Assembly: GCA_013396635.1 (NCBI GenBank)
Contig: WBMW01004026.1
Coordinates: 1,061,901 to 1,125,900 of the forward strand
Length of the DNA: 64,000 nt
Origin: Penelope pileata
Lineage: Eukaryota > Chordata > Aves > Galliformes > Cracidae
Direction of reading: 5' to 3'
In this document: piece by piece, positions 23,751-36,800 of the stretch
Numbering within the stretch: the stretch's first letter is position 1
Layout of the letters: each line of letters begins with the position of its first letter
Made by a program: the position numbers and the translations under genes
The notes under the pieces: generated by a model
Databases searched by the model: none
What the model saw: only the letters and a program-made list of their open reading frames with translations
Told to the model about the DNA's origin: nothing

Positions 23751-24758
23751 TTAACTCATGATAATTCCATGGGTTTTAGTGAGATTTTTCAAAGCCTGTA
23801 AAAGATAATAGCACACATGAAGAGCTTGCACAGGTTGGGAAAGTCAGCGTTATGTCACAGACATCAGCAGAGTTACATTTGATTGACCTCACCATGCACT
23901 CAAAATATTTCCCCTAGATTTTGTCTTTAACAGGAAGCACAAAAGTATGAAATTAAAATGAAATGACCGGCCTGAAACTGTGACAGAAACATCTCAGAAA
24001 AGAGAAGTGCTTTTAGTCTGAAATAATTGGGTGATGGGTCGGGTCAGTGATTTCTAAAGAAGTGGCAAATGAAAGGCTGTGAGAAAAAGTATCTGGGGGT
24101 ATAACTGCTGAAAAATAAACATGGAGAAGCTAGTTTTCTCTAGGTAGGCCCTTCCTTCTAATTAGTTTCTGGTTTCTTTTTTTCCAACCACTTTTTATGG
24201 CCAAAGATTTTCAGCATACAGATGGTGAAACACTAGAATATTTCCTGCCTCTCTTTTTTGACTCAAATAGTTAGCTAAAACACAGTGGTCTTCTGTATTT
24301 ATTCAGTTACAAATATCTGCTGATGGAGACAAATACCTCTTTAATTGAACCTATTTTATTTATAGAAACATGGCACAGTAAGTGTGATTGTGATCATTTT
24401 CTCCCTACATCCTTTCTAGCGCTCCTTCTCCTGCCCTCCAAAGTTGTCTCTGAGTCATAGCCCCAAGTCGCAGTCCCACTGTTTATTCCTCCTAAATCTA
24501 ATATTTTCTTTCTAGTCATTCTCTCCCCTTGTGTCATCTTCTAGCTTTTCAGAACCTCACTAACCTTAAAGTAAAATAGAGAACCGATCATCACTGTGCA
24601 TGCATGCTTCAAAAGTACCTTTGCTTGGTCCATTGCTTTATGCCTGTGACTACAGTAAAACTGCTGTCATTGTTGCTAACTAGCACTGTAAAATAGCCTT
24701 ATGAAATCTTAAAAACCTTGAAAGATGAGCAGTGGTTATACAAAATGGGTAGCATTAT

Positions 24759-24797
24759 TCTTTCTTGTCTTTTTCTTTTCTTTTTTCTTTTTTTTTG
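24759..24797. repeat. T-rich/CT low-complexity run
   Basis: T runs broken by single C bases, ending TTTTTTTTG. Simple sequence only. Confidence 0.8.
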
Positions 24798-27077
24798 TAC
24801 TGTGCACACATGATGCATCCTATTCCTCTACGGACTTAAAATATAGCTGTCGCGAGTGACTGGCCTAGCTCCAAGTGCTTCAGTGATATCATTCGTCTAC
24901 CCAGGAGCATCTTGAATGTTTGATTACAATTAATAATTTCACAGAAATGGTTCTCACCTTGTTAATGGTTTTCTTGTTCAGTGTTCACTCACATCTCAGG
25001 GGCCTGCCTGGTGTCAGCAGCTCTCGGTATCTGACTGCTAGGTGCTATACTCAGGACAGATAGGTTTTCTTTCCCACCAAAAGAAGAAAATACTAATTTT
25101 ACAATCAACAGTTGTTTAACAAGGAATGTTAAACATACTCAGATTCAGTAGTCTACCAGCTGTGCAAGTTCATGAACAGGCACTGGTGGTCACTGCCAAA
25201 GGATTCTGTGGATACTAAAGCTCATCTTGGTTCAAAATGTAGTAGGTGAAGACTGTCAGACATAAAGACATGCCTCCAGCTCAGGGAGCTCCTGTCCTGC
25301 AGATTACCAGAAGAATAGAGAATATCCTTACATATTTGCCTCATTCTTTATTCTGCACTTAGCATCCACCACTGCCATGAGAAACTGCTGGTGCAGATGG
25401 ACCTTTATTTGGATGCAGTATGGTGACTTTTCGTATTTTGGTTGCGTGATCTAACACCTCTGACCACGTAACTACAGCATTGAACTAGAAAGAGACACTG
25501 CAAACCTCGATCATTTTTGAGCATTCATCTATTTGCTGGACAGTAAAAGGTTAGCCTGAAAGACGTAGACAGATAAAGCAAAAACAGCACACACAGCAGG
25601 TGGCTTGCCATGGACACATCACTAGAAAGAAAAGGGAAAGGATTCCTGCATTACAGAATGTCTGTAATACAAATCTTTCCCAGGTTTTCAGTGTGAAAAT
25701 GACAGGTCTGTAGCTGGGATTGGAAAAAAGGCACACAAAACTATATTCACAAGGAGGCATTTACCAGCCCCGTTTCGGCAATGGTAAAAAATGTGGTTTA
25801 AGGTCAGTTGCAGCTAACACTGCTATCCTGGAAATAAAGAAATGAAACTTTTATATCCATGGACTTAAGCCAAAGCTTCCTTTCAGATCCATTGACATTG
25901 TTTTTGTTGGCACTCCCAGCACATATGACTGAGCTGCTTTGAGGACATCCTGCCAATACCTCCTGAGAGGTGTCCCTGGACAAATTTAGCTTTGTGCCGA
26001 CATCCAGGGGATTTCTGATTAACTCTATCACATTCTCAAGCTCCAGAAAGATTTCCATCCACAGTTTTTTGGATATCCTTGCTTTCATATTGGCAATTTA
26101 CCAACAAATTTTCCTACCAAATTTTAACTAACACTTCCTGTTAATCTCTATGCCTATCCTCCCCCAGGGCAGAAGAGGCAGTTGTGTTGGCCAGGATTTC
26201 AGCTCCATTGGGATTTACCTGTAAACTTGTGTTAATTGCAATCCTAAGTCACATTTGACACGAAGAACTTGCTGTAGCCACCTGAGAATTTTCTGAGCTC
26301 CCTATAGGCTTTATTAATACTGTCTACTATATTTCAATAGCTCAAAATCTTATCCAATGAAATCTCACATCCTGTTATTGTGTCAGGAATGTGTTATATT
26401 TTTCTGTGAAACACCTTAGATGTGTGACACATCCCACCTCACAATGTCTTTCAAAAGGAACACATAGTATTCACAAATGTGTGCTCTGTTTTGCTTAGGG
26501 AGCCTGACAGAACTCTGCTAACGCATCAAGCATATAAAAATATTTGATTTCAGTCTTCCTTCTGGGATTTCCTCTCCGGATAGGGAACAGAAAGTGATTT
26601 GTTATGTATGTATTTAGCTGTTTGGGATTCCTACTAATACAATGTTTTGTACTTTTTTGGAGAGACTTTCAGATGACCAATGAGTTTGCCATCTTTGCTA
26701 ATTTTATTTTTTCAGCTGTCACGAGTCCTCTGACAATAAACAGATTGAGTTCCTCCGCTACCCACTGCCTTAGGACAAGAAGAACTGTGATCATTAGTTT
26801 GATAGGTGAGACAAGTGTGGTTTTCAGTTCAGCTCTGTATTCTGCCAATAGTTTTTTTTATCTCAGGGATGCTTCTTCACTGGCATTGGTCCCTTTGCCC
26901 TTCTAGTGGATGCAACACAGGACTGCACATGTTTCTTGCCTGTGTGTTTACTGTACAAACTCCCTTAGTGGGAAATCAATTCATAGCTGTATACCCTAAG
27001 TTTAGCCCACTTACTTGCTGGAACTTTTGTTTTTCTCATGTGTATGCTAGCACTGCTGTTGCTTGACCTCACTTTAG

Positions 27078-27105
27078 GTTGAGTATTCAATTTTGAATAT
27101 TCAAC
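27078..27105. repeat. Near-perfect 13-nt inverted repeat
   Basis: The left arm GTTGAGTATTCAA (27078-27090) and right arm TTGAATATTCAAC (27093-27105) pair at 12 of 13 positions around a TT spacer. Both arms contain the TATTCAA core. Confidence 0.8.
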
Positions 27106-27674
27106 TAAGAACCGTCACTTGCTTTTTGACATGAAATGCCTCACTCCTCACACTCCTTCTCTGTAGTCTCATGTTTAATTGTGCCCAATCGTCCTGCAGC
27201 AAAACAAGACCAAGCTGGTAAACTCCATAGATAAGTAAATTCACAAAAGATTCCTGCTGATGAGGACAAAGAAGGAAAACCCCAGCACATTTCTGGTCTA
27301 TTTCCCTGTATCTCTATCAAATCAAGAAGAACAAACAAAACAGATAAAGTTAATGTTATTTATGGCATCTTTTAATGTCATACTGAATGGATGATAGAGC
27401 CAGATCAGAAAGTACCTAGGGAGGAGTGAACCTGACCTTAGCAGCAGTAGTGCTAATGATGTAAGTAAACTGGAGATGACAAAGAAAATGAAAGAGATTA
27501 TTACATCTATGCAAGATACAAGACTCTGTTGATATCCCATGTGCCATGAGTCCTCCTTTGAAAAATAATATTAAGTGGAAGCTTTAAGGGGACAAGCAGG
27601 TGATTAGAAGTGCTAAGAGGGAGTGACGGTGATATCTAAGTTATGAGAAAAACTGGCATATTTTGGAGAGACTG

Positions 27675-27825
27675 CTTTAAGGCAACAAGCAGTGAGATGC
27701 AAAGTCAGAACTGAAGTGTCAAGCAAAGCTGAAACAACATGTTGATTGTTTTGAAGTGGCAAACAGAAGTGAGAAACTGAACAGGCAAATTTGAGGCGTC
27801 AAGCAGAGCTGAAACTACTTGGGCT
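27675..27825 (+). repeat. Degenerate repeat, about 35-40 bp spacing
   Basis: Related phrases recur: TTAAGGCAACAAGCAG (from 27677), TGAAGTGTCAAGCAAAGCTG (27712), TTGAAGTGGCAAACAG (27751) and TTGAGGCGTCAAGCAGAGCTG-like sequence (27791). The last three are exactly 40 bases apart. Another TTAAGGGGACAAGCAG lies at about 27584, out of register. This resembles an old minisatellite. It has no coding frame. Confidence 0.55.
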
Positions 27826-30800
27826 GGAGGTGGAGAAAGCAGTAGTTTTGCTGAAGAACTACCATGAAGTCATACTGCTACCCAACATCAGAGCAGTGTC
27901 CCCTCATCTGGGGTAGCCAGAAGGTATCCAGGGAATCTTGGGATTAGTATAGCTTTTATGTCAGAAGGTGGACTGGCTACAAAAGTTGTACTCACAAGAA
28001 CCTCAAAAAAAACTATGAGTGAAGAGTAACGGAGGGAAAAATAACATCTATTTAAATATTGCACTTCAATCTCAACTCCTATTCAAATACACATTTAATC
28101 CTGATCCACTGACAGTTTGAGGTAAGGACTGAGTTGAAACCCTTGTCACGATATCCTAGAAGTTGCATCTTACACATCCTGATGCTTATAAGTTTATTCT
28201 GCCTTGTGCCTTAATGCAAAGTTATTGCTTTTATTTTTCCAAGCACCTGGGCTCCCTGTTTCTCCCCTCAGAATCAGGAGACATGCTTGTTACTATTTTT
28301 CCTCTTTCTCTTTCTGAAGGAACCCAACAGTTTCGTGACCAACAGCACCTGACAGCTGTGTCACACTCAGATCATGTTCTGTTTGACAGGACTATGTTGC
28401 TCACATTGACAGAATGAAGATCTACTCACATTTTCTCCAGCTGTATTGTTCTATGTTTTCAAAGAGTTTCATGTTACAGGAGGCATTTGATTGCTCCATT
28501 CTTTCCACTCCAGATATTTTCCTACTTACACCAACCATGTGTTCTCTCTTAAATCACTTGGATCCAAAAAGATTACTGCTCCCAAGGTCTGCTTCATGCC
28601 TTGTCTAACTGATCAAGTATCTCAGCGCAATGCAACCGATCTCAGCTAACTCATCCCAGAACAGTTATATCAATTGCCCAGCATGTGGACAGCTTAATGT
28701 GTTTTAGGTTGGGCAATCTTCCTAATAAAATACTTCTCAGGGTCTGATGCTATTGAAACACAGCATTTCCCATTGCTACCTAATTTCTTCTACAGTCAGG
28801 CCAAGAAGAAGGTAAAATGGTGAGTTAGGACACATTATGAGATTTCAGTCACATTTGCATCTATTTTCCCATAGAACATCCTGTTAGTGCTTCTTTTTAT
28901 TCCTATGCCATTTTCGGTTGCTTCAAAGGAAATTAAATCAGCTGTCTTAGTGTATATTTGATGTGTTTTCAGTCATGGTGAAATTTATAGATGTACACAG
29001 GAGAGTAGAAGTCTAGCAGAGTTCGTAAGGAAAATTCTCTCCTGGTTTTCTGTGGTGATATAGTAGGATGACCTATACTCTTCCCATTCCATCATCTTTC
29101 CTCTCTGTATCGTTTTGGGAAACCAAATAATATCATTGCTATGCAAAGACTTTGTGATTAGATCTGGAAAATGGGACAGCAATCATTGAGAACTTGTTTG
29201 TTACGGTATGTGAAATGCTCTAAAAGACAGTTAATGACTGTATGAGACAGTAATACTTCCCACAGAACTTTTTTCTCCTTCTAGTTTATGAAAAGCAATG
29301 GTTCTTAATACAATTTATCTCAATGGGCTGAACCTCTATCACAGGGATTAGAAAAACTACTGAAGAACCTGAAAGATGAGCCTAAACTGAACATGGCACA
29401 TAGCTGAAAGCCTGGTTCAGGCTGTTTAATTAACAGATTGCTCTGTGCACAGTTTCCACCACTCTCCCATGCAAGGTCTGGATACAGCTTGGGGGATAAT
29501 AGGAGCTGGGACTGTTCCTAACAAGCAGGTTGGACGCAGCCACCCAATTCTGAAAGGTAAGAGACTCCAGTTACTCAAACAGTAGATTTATCACATCTCC
29601 TGCTTTAATCTCTGCTGCACTATTTACTAGCAAAAATGTCAACTGAGAGGGCATTGAGAATCTGGTGAGAAAACTGAACAAACACACGCAATTTGATTTT
29701 TCTCTCAATACTGAAGAATTAAATATCTTTCCATCTGCTTGAGATCAGCCTCATAAAATCATTGTAAGTACGTCATTTTTATTACCACTCTTTTGGGGAA
29801 GTCTCTGTTAATTTGGATTTCTTATTTATGTTACTGAGAGCCTTGCTTTTAAGCCGAAGTGAGGAAGAATTAGACTTTATCAGTGTCTATGCAAATGTCC
29901 TAGGCAGAGTGCTTAAACAAGAAAGCATTGTGTCAGCGAGCATGATGTGAAAACTTTGCTTGAATTATGTCTATAAATCCTCTTTCACCTGTGTAACATT
30001 TCTCCATTGGGAGTAAAGGAAATAAAGGTGGTGCATAGGGGAGAAGAAAGTAGTAGGAGGGAAATGCTCTACAGTACATGAAAAATTTTCTTTTAGTCTG
30101 AAAGAAGAGGAAAGGTGCTTAAAAGCTGACCAACCTTTCAGAAAAAGAGTAGGTTTGTACCCAGAAGAGTACAAGGGAAAGCAAAAAGGTTAATGAATTC
30201 TTCAATGTTTTTGAGACCCAAAAGCTGCTGCCTGAGAGCATGCTCATTTGCCCTGAGACCCACAGTGGTTCAGTTCTTTCCTGCTGCAGCTGGCACTCCT
30301 AGAACTCCACATTCCTGGCATTTCCAGAATGTCTCACTAACCACTTTTGTAAAAAATGCATCTTGGTCTTATCCTGTTTTTATCTGCTATCTTGCTGTTG
30401 CTACTTTACTTCAAAGAATATTGGTATATGCTGTTGCAGGACTTTCCAGTGAATGTATAGAGTTAGCACCTAATTTAATCCTCTCAAAGACAATGCACCT
30501 TTCCCATTACTAGGACAGAAGTTATAAATACCTGCTGAATAAGCTGCTTAATATCTGAGAGCTCTAAAATCTGCCTTGCTCATTTCCAAGATTATCTGAG
30601 GTCCTTCAAGAAGCAGTTCATCATAAAATTGATCCTATTAGCAACACAGAAACATTGATCCAAGTTAGTGTCTAAATTTCCAACTCCTTTGTATCTTGAA
30701 AAGCAAATGTCTAAGATGTTCTGAAATCAAAAGTTTAGTTCAACTTCACATTCCTACCCCCAGATAATTAGATTCGGATAAATGTCAAAATAATATTTTA

Positions 30801-33800
30801 TATGCTGCCCCTACAAGATTATTGACTGTGATTTTGTTATTCCTTATTAAACAAAAAATACTTGACTGTAAAACTGTGCTGTTGTTAGGCTACAAGATCA
30901 CTGAAACGGCAACTGACAAAGTTTATCTAGGCATGATGTTCAGATACAGAGCCAACAAACAGCACTGAGAGTTACATATAGAAGGTACTGGCAGTAATTC
31001 TAAATATTTTTTGTAGTTACACTCATGGGAAGAATTATTATCTTCCTTTTATAGATCTGGTCCTTAAAGACAGATCCTTAAAGATTTACACAAAACTACA
31101 GTCATGGGAGGGATGGGATAAACTGAAACTTACTTTTATTAGGTCAAGGTGAACATAATTTGAGGAAAGGCAGTCTTATCAGTTTTTATGCCTTTTATCA
31201 AGCTGAAAGTTCAGCTCCATCTAATCTGGAACCTGCTCCCCACAGTCCTTCGTTTCCACTGTATTTGAATGTTTCCTTTTCTCAAGTACATGCAATAAAC
31301 ATTTGAAATAATAGTTTTGTAAATTTCTATTCTTTTGTTCCAGATCCATAACTGTGTTCCTGGAAAGTCACAGTATCATTGACTTTAGTACTCATTTAAG
31401 TAATTACTTTTTAAATGATAACTATAGTGGAAAGTGTGTATGCTTTCTTGTTTGATTAGTTCTCCTAAATGCAGGAATGTCTTATTTAAATAGAAAATAT
31501 TTCTGCCTTCCACCCATTTACTGAGCTTTCTTTTCTCAGTTCTTCCTGAACACGTTCTTCTTCATCTTCTGAGAAGAAGTTTTTCTGCCAACTCACTTCA
31601 AAATCTTTAATAAAAGCATACTCAAGAAATTCAGGTGGCTTTTCTACCCAAAACATTTATCTGCTGTGACACATTTCTGAATATAAAACTAAGAAAGACT
31701 GGGGCTGATCATTCTATGTCTAAAAAATTGACACTGCAGTCTGCTGGAAGCATGAATGCTGATTTCTTTCATCAATGCATTAACTAAAGGAGATACCTAA
31801 AAGCATCAGGAGGCAAAAATAGTAACAGCTTTTTTTGTTATTATTATCTGTAGCCATATGTTCACCTTCGTGATCATTACTTCATATATTATCACTTAGA
31901 TAAATTTGGAAGAAAGGTAAAACTCCCCTCTGGGAAGCAGGAAGAAAGATGGGCAGAGACCAAAGCCACCTTCGAGAATTGCCTCCAGGCTTTCATTCTA
32001 AATAGTCTTCTTCTGCCTAATGGCTTGTAGTTACCTATGTTAGTGAGATTCACCTTGAACATCCAGAGGTGACTCAGGCATGGTAAAACTGGAATCTTTC
32101 CTGCAGTGTGACAGCATGGCTTTCTGCTGGCTTCAGAAGTGGCAGTACAACCTGTGCTGCCGAGATCTTATTTCAAGGCCTCCTGTTGCTACATGACACA
32201 AAAGAGAATTTTGCGATTTCTTCCCTTGAGCAGTTCCTTGCTTTCTCTATGTTTATTCAGAAAGTTTGAAAGATGAAGGAAACTTTGGGAGGATTCTTAT
32301 GGAATGTGCATGCTAGCAAAAATCTCTTGATGAGTGAATACAGTACGTAAAAGTACATAAACACACCACTATTTTTACTCATGAATTATTTGGTAATTTC
32401 ACTGATGCAATTTTTACAATTATATTTATTTATACCTGCACATCAAAATATGGTATCATCCTCTCCTTCTCTTCTACAAACAGTTCTAACAATAACTTAA
32501 ATCAAATTAAAAAGCAGCACAAACATTTTGCTTTTCGTCTTTCCGGATTTGTGTCGTCAATGTGCGCCAGGAGGTGGTGCCACAGAGCAGGAAACAGCTC
32601 AGGTATGGTCTGGCACGTGCATGTTGCAAGACTAAGGGGGGAGGATATGATTTTGCCTTCTTCCAGTATCTGTTAAGGATCATAGCTGAGGCCTGACATG
32701 ATTCAAATTTCTTATTACAGAAAGCAAATACCTACTTGTCCTTAGATTCATATTCCATTCACAATAATTTTGCATTTTTATTCAGATGTTTTATCAGAGA
32801 AGGATTCCCAGCTTTGTTCTATGAAATCTCCCCCAGCCCTCCATTATAAATTGACTATAATTACGTGAAAGATCTGAGACATGATCTGTCACTTTTACTC
32901 TTTCTCTTTTCCTTTCAACGTCCTTACTTACGTCTCTTGCTTTGTTCTGAAATATTTAGAAAACTTTTAAGTCATCTGAAGCAGTTTAAGGGCCAGTATG
33001 ATCACCTTCTTAGAACTGATCTCCTAAACACTTTCTGCTATCTTTCCCCATTTGCCTGGGTTAAGACTGTTTACATAAGTGTGGGGCTGAACAAAGCAGA
33101 AGGAAGTGTACAATTCAAAGCATATAGGAGACATTTAATGTCCTCAGTGCTCAATAACTGTATGAGACATTTGCAACACAGAATGGGCATTTTTTAATAA
33201 TTATTTCTGCAGAGATCCTGCATGTAACCACACCCTGAGACGGGACTCCTTGGTGTGCCTCCAAAGAATTCCTTCCTGAAGGATGCGTTCCTCCTTTCAA
33301 GTCACACAAGAACTGTTAAACCACTATTTTGAATAACTTCAGGTGGGGTGTTCTTTACAGGTTCATTTGTCACTAAGGCAAGTAGATGTTAGCACATTTC
33401 AGTACCTACATATGTGTCTTTAACCACTACTCTTGTTTAATGTTTTGAAGTCATATGCTTTTCAAATGAGCTTATTTTCAAACTAGTTTTCCCACTTCTT
33501 GTTTTCCGTTTCTTGACTATGAACTTGTTTTAACCTTGTTGTTATCTTCATTCTGTTTCATGGCAACCTGTTAACTCTATTTCAAACACCCAATTCCTCT
33601 GTCCTCTTGACACCTCTTCCCTTGAGTCAGGAGTACTCAGGGTCATTTATTCTTTTTCTAGGTCTTTCTGCCATTTATGCTTTGTCTTGCATTACAGGAC
33701 ATGCTTTCTGTTCACTACCACTCTTCTTAAGTTTCACATAAGCTATATCCTCTGCCTGGAGTATGTACCTCACCTGGTAAGCTCTCCTAACAGTTCTGGT

Positions 33801-34064
33801 TTGCTGTTGAGTCATGAGGTCTTTACTGCTAGGCCCAGGCCTGCTCAGCTCTGCAGATTTCCTGTAAACTGCCTTAAAACTTTCCTTACCAATATAAAAA
33901 GTTCATGGCTAGTCAAAGATACGCCGTTACTCCTAGGAATGCCACCGTCTCAGGCTAACTCTAAAGTCTGATGGAAAGATTGCTTTTTCCCAGTCAATAG
34001 GTTGCCCGGAAGCTTTCTGGGAGAGAACCCATTTGCTTGGTCCTAAACCATACCAGACACCAGT

Positions 34065-34091
34065 CTGTCTACATTTTTAAAATGTAGACAG
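34065..34091. repeat. Perfect 13-nt inverted repeat with 1-nt centre
   Basis: CTGTCTACATTTT (34065-34077) is followed by a single T and then AAAATGTAGACAG (34079-34091), an exact reverse complement. Pairing stops immediately outside. It could extrude as a small cruciform or be a bound dimer site. Confidence 0.88.
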
Positions 34092-34345
34092 TGATGTCAC
34101 AGTTAGAAACATTTCCTGATTATGTTGAATTTAGTAACAGAGCCTGAAAAGTCCAGTAGGAACTCACAACTTTAAAAATCTCTTATCTTTAACCAGCCTT
34201 GAACTACTTCTTGAGTCTCTTGAAGATCTCATGCATGGCAGTTTTATAGGCCAAGATTCTCTTCTGGACTTCACTTCCTACAATAACACGAATGTCGTCA
34301 GTTACAATGTTAGCATTTGGGAGATCCAGGAGAGACAACTGTTGG

Positions 34346-34378
34346 TTTTATCATGTAGCACCTTTTATCATGTAACAC
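34346..34378. repeat. 17-bp tandem repeat, two copies
   Basis: TTTTATCATGTAGCACC is followed directly by TTTTATCATGTAACAC, with one substitution between the units. Confidence 0.8.
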
Positions 34379-36480
34379 AGGGCCTCACCCTTTTCGTGGT
34401 ACATATCCAGTAGTACATGCCGCATTAGGCATATGCCGGTGAAACACTGGCATCTGACAGAGCATACTTTCAAGAATGGGTAGGTTTGCAGTTGCTGGTA
34501 AAGTTTATTAGCTGTATTGATATTAATGTCTACAGCATCTTTAAGCCAATTCACATTTGATTGCCCGCTACTTTTTAATGTTGCAGTACTACCTTATCTT
34601 TGTGGGCCTGACAGCTCCTTTCTACTGAAACTGGCAAGTCAAAAAGATCCAGATTTCTAAACAAGATCATATTGCCAAATTTCTCACTCAAAATTGCTCT
34701 GTAAATGCCCATTTCTTAGAAAAAATTTACTTATAAGCAAAGACTCATTCTGACACTGAGGATATTCTGGTGTCAAGCTCCCTGGTGTCCCACAGTAGAT
34801 AATAATTCTGCATGTCAACCAGTATAAGTGACAAGATATATATCTTGTTATCTTGTTTCCTGGGCTTTTTCATTTGACAGCCTTCACTTCCTCTTTGACT
34901 TTTAACTGTGAACATCAGGCTTCAGCCACATGTCTCCAATAGAATTTTGATTTTTATTATGACTGATTGTCAGACTAACTGGGATCAGGCTGATTTGGAT
35001 GCTCATATACCTAAAGAACGGCTGGTACCCTTCAGCAGTGTTTGTGCACTGAGACCATTAGAATATGTTATAATCATACCACAGATCTTTCCCTGATCTC
35101 TAGAAATCTCCCTATCTTTACAACTACTCTGTGAGATTCTTTGATTTTCTCTATTACATTGTTCCACATGGAGATCCTTCATTCAGCTCTGAACAGATCG
35201 GTCCCTGTGTCATGAACAGTTGGACATATTAGTGCAGGATTCTACCAGGATAACTATTTCTTCTGAGAACTACATTACACCCAATGTTCCCACAGCCTCC
35301 ATGGCCCTACATGAATGCCTGGAATCTCCTTCCTGCCTTTCACAGTGCCATCATTATTGTACACTCTAGACCATCCTCAGTCAATTTGCTTGTCATGTGT
35401 GCCCCATTGCTTCAGTTTGGTGCTCCTATTCTTGTTCTGCATAATGGCTGTCTTTGTTTTGATGCCTTCCTCATAGATGCCTATTGTACTTACTATTAGC
35501 TGGCATTTTTTTTAGAGTTAAATCTTCTCTGATCTGCTAGAATCATAAGTTCCACTAACAGACCCCTATCTACTTTAATATCTTTGCTCTTCAAAACAAG
35601 CATCTACATTTCTTTTGCTAGTTGGTTTCTTTCCAAATAAAACAGTATCTCCCAATGGCTTTGCTCCATCTGTATCCACAGTACTTATCAGATACTCTTA
35701 TCTACTATGCCAGTAGCTAGGACATTATTCCTGTCCTACTTATTTCCTGCCGTTTTTCTTTGAACCTTTAGATGCCTTTTCTTTCCTTTATTCTCTGTGA
35801 TAAAGGAAAGTATTCTTGTAACCTCTCCATCCTTATTACCATGCTTGTGAGGAGATTTGGTCTGGAAATTGATGAGTCCTGGTAATCAGATCCTTTCGTG
35901 GTACTTGTCTGCTATAATTTTACATGATGCTGCGCTACGTTAAGTGTAATTGCCTTACAATGAGCAACTACCTCCACAATACAGATTTTGTAGTAGAAGT
36001 AAGTGTCTCCTATAACCTGCCAGTGACTGTGCATGATGTGGTTGTGCCAGGTCTTCATGATGTCTGGCGTATTATTTCTTGAGGTAAAGGACAAGGAACT
36101 CAACACTGAGTGCCTGCCATTCAAACATAAAGGAATTAATGAAGAAAAGTGTAAGTCATGAATACATCCTAGAAGACATATGACTTTGTTTAGTAGAGTA
36201 TCATTCTCTACCAGAAGAACTTTGTGACACACCTATATACCTCCTCACACATTGGACCACTGATTTTGAATGGCTGTAAATGGTTGCAAATACTAACTCT
36301 ACCAAATTTTCCTTTCGAATTCTCTGCTTGGCCCAGTACTTCCCCTTTCATCTATGAAAGCTCCTTAGGCACAAAGTGTTTCTGAAAATCAGATTTAATT
36401 TTGGTGCCTGTCGGTAGATTTTATGAGCTTGACTCTTAGCACCATTTCTTCTGCTCAGTGATGTATGGAGCAGTCCTATG

Positions 36481-36800
36481 GGGCAGCTGGGCTGTCAGGT
36501 TCCATTTCTGCCGTGGCAGTTTATAATTAAGTGCATTTTCATGCAGATCATTTTTCTTTGGGCACAATCTGTTTCAGGCATAATCACTCCTCAGAAATCA
36601 AATGCTCCCAAACTCGTGTAGCAATTAGAGTGAGTGGTCATCTGGCACTTCATAGAGTTCATAAAGACACAGGGCAACCGCATATGAATTCCCCGCTTAT
36701 GCAAATTGCACATGCAGGATTTTCATCCTTGATAATTCTTATACTCTGAGATGCCAAATGGTGTAAATGCAGTCATCAGCTGTCAGCAATTTGAAAACCA
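36481..36800. promoter_or_regulatory. Candidate enhancer-like motif cluster
   Basis: A non-repetitive stretch with several developmental-factor motifs close together. There is a TAATTA homeodomain core at 36524-36529 and a perfect ATGCAAAT octamer at 36699-36706. A CAGCTG E-box (36777-36782) overlaps a CTGTCA (MEIS/PREP-type TGACAG) at 36780-36785. A 72-codon plus frame lies here and looks like chance. Motif counting alone is weak evidence. Conservation in other vertebrates would be the real test. Confidence 0.25.

Larger units (their letters stand above)
23751..36480. other. Single-copy non-coding DNA, no gene recognised
   Basis: A long AT-rich stretch with no CR1 or LTR similarity noticed and no credible coding frame; open frames are about 110 codons or fewer and unrelated to known families. 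It contains a T/C-rich run (24.76 kb), two palindromes (27.08 and 34.07 kb), a degenerate repeat (27.7 kb) and a 17-bp tandem repeat (34.35 kb), all listed. Such low repeat content over more than 12 kb is normal for bird genomes. Confidence 0.65.
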
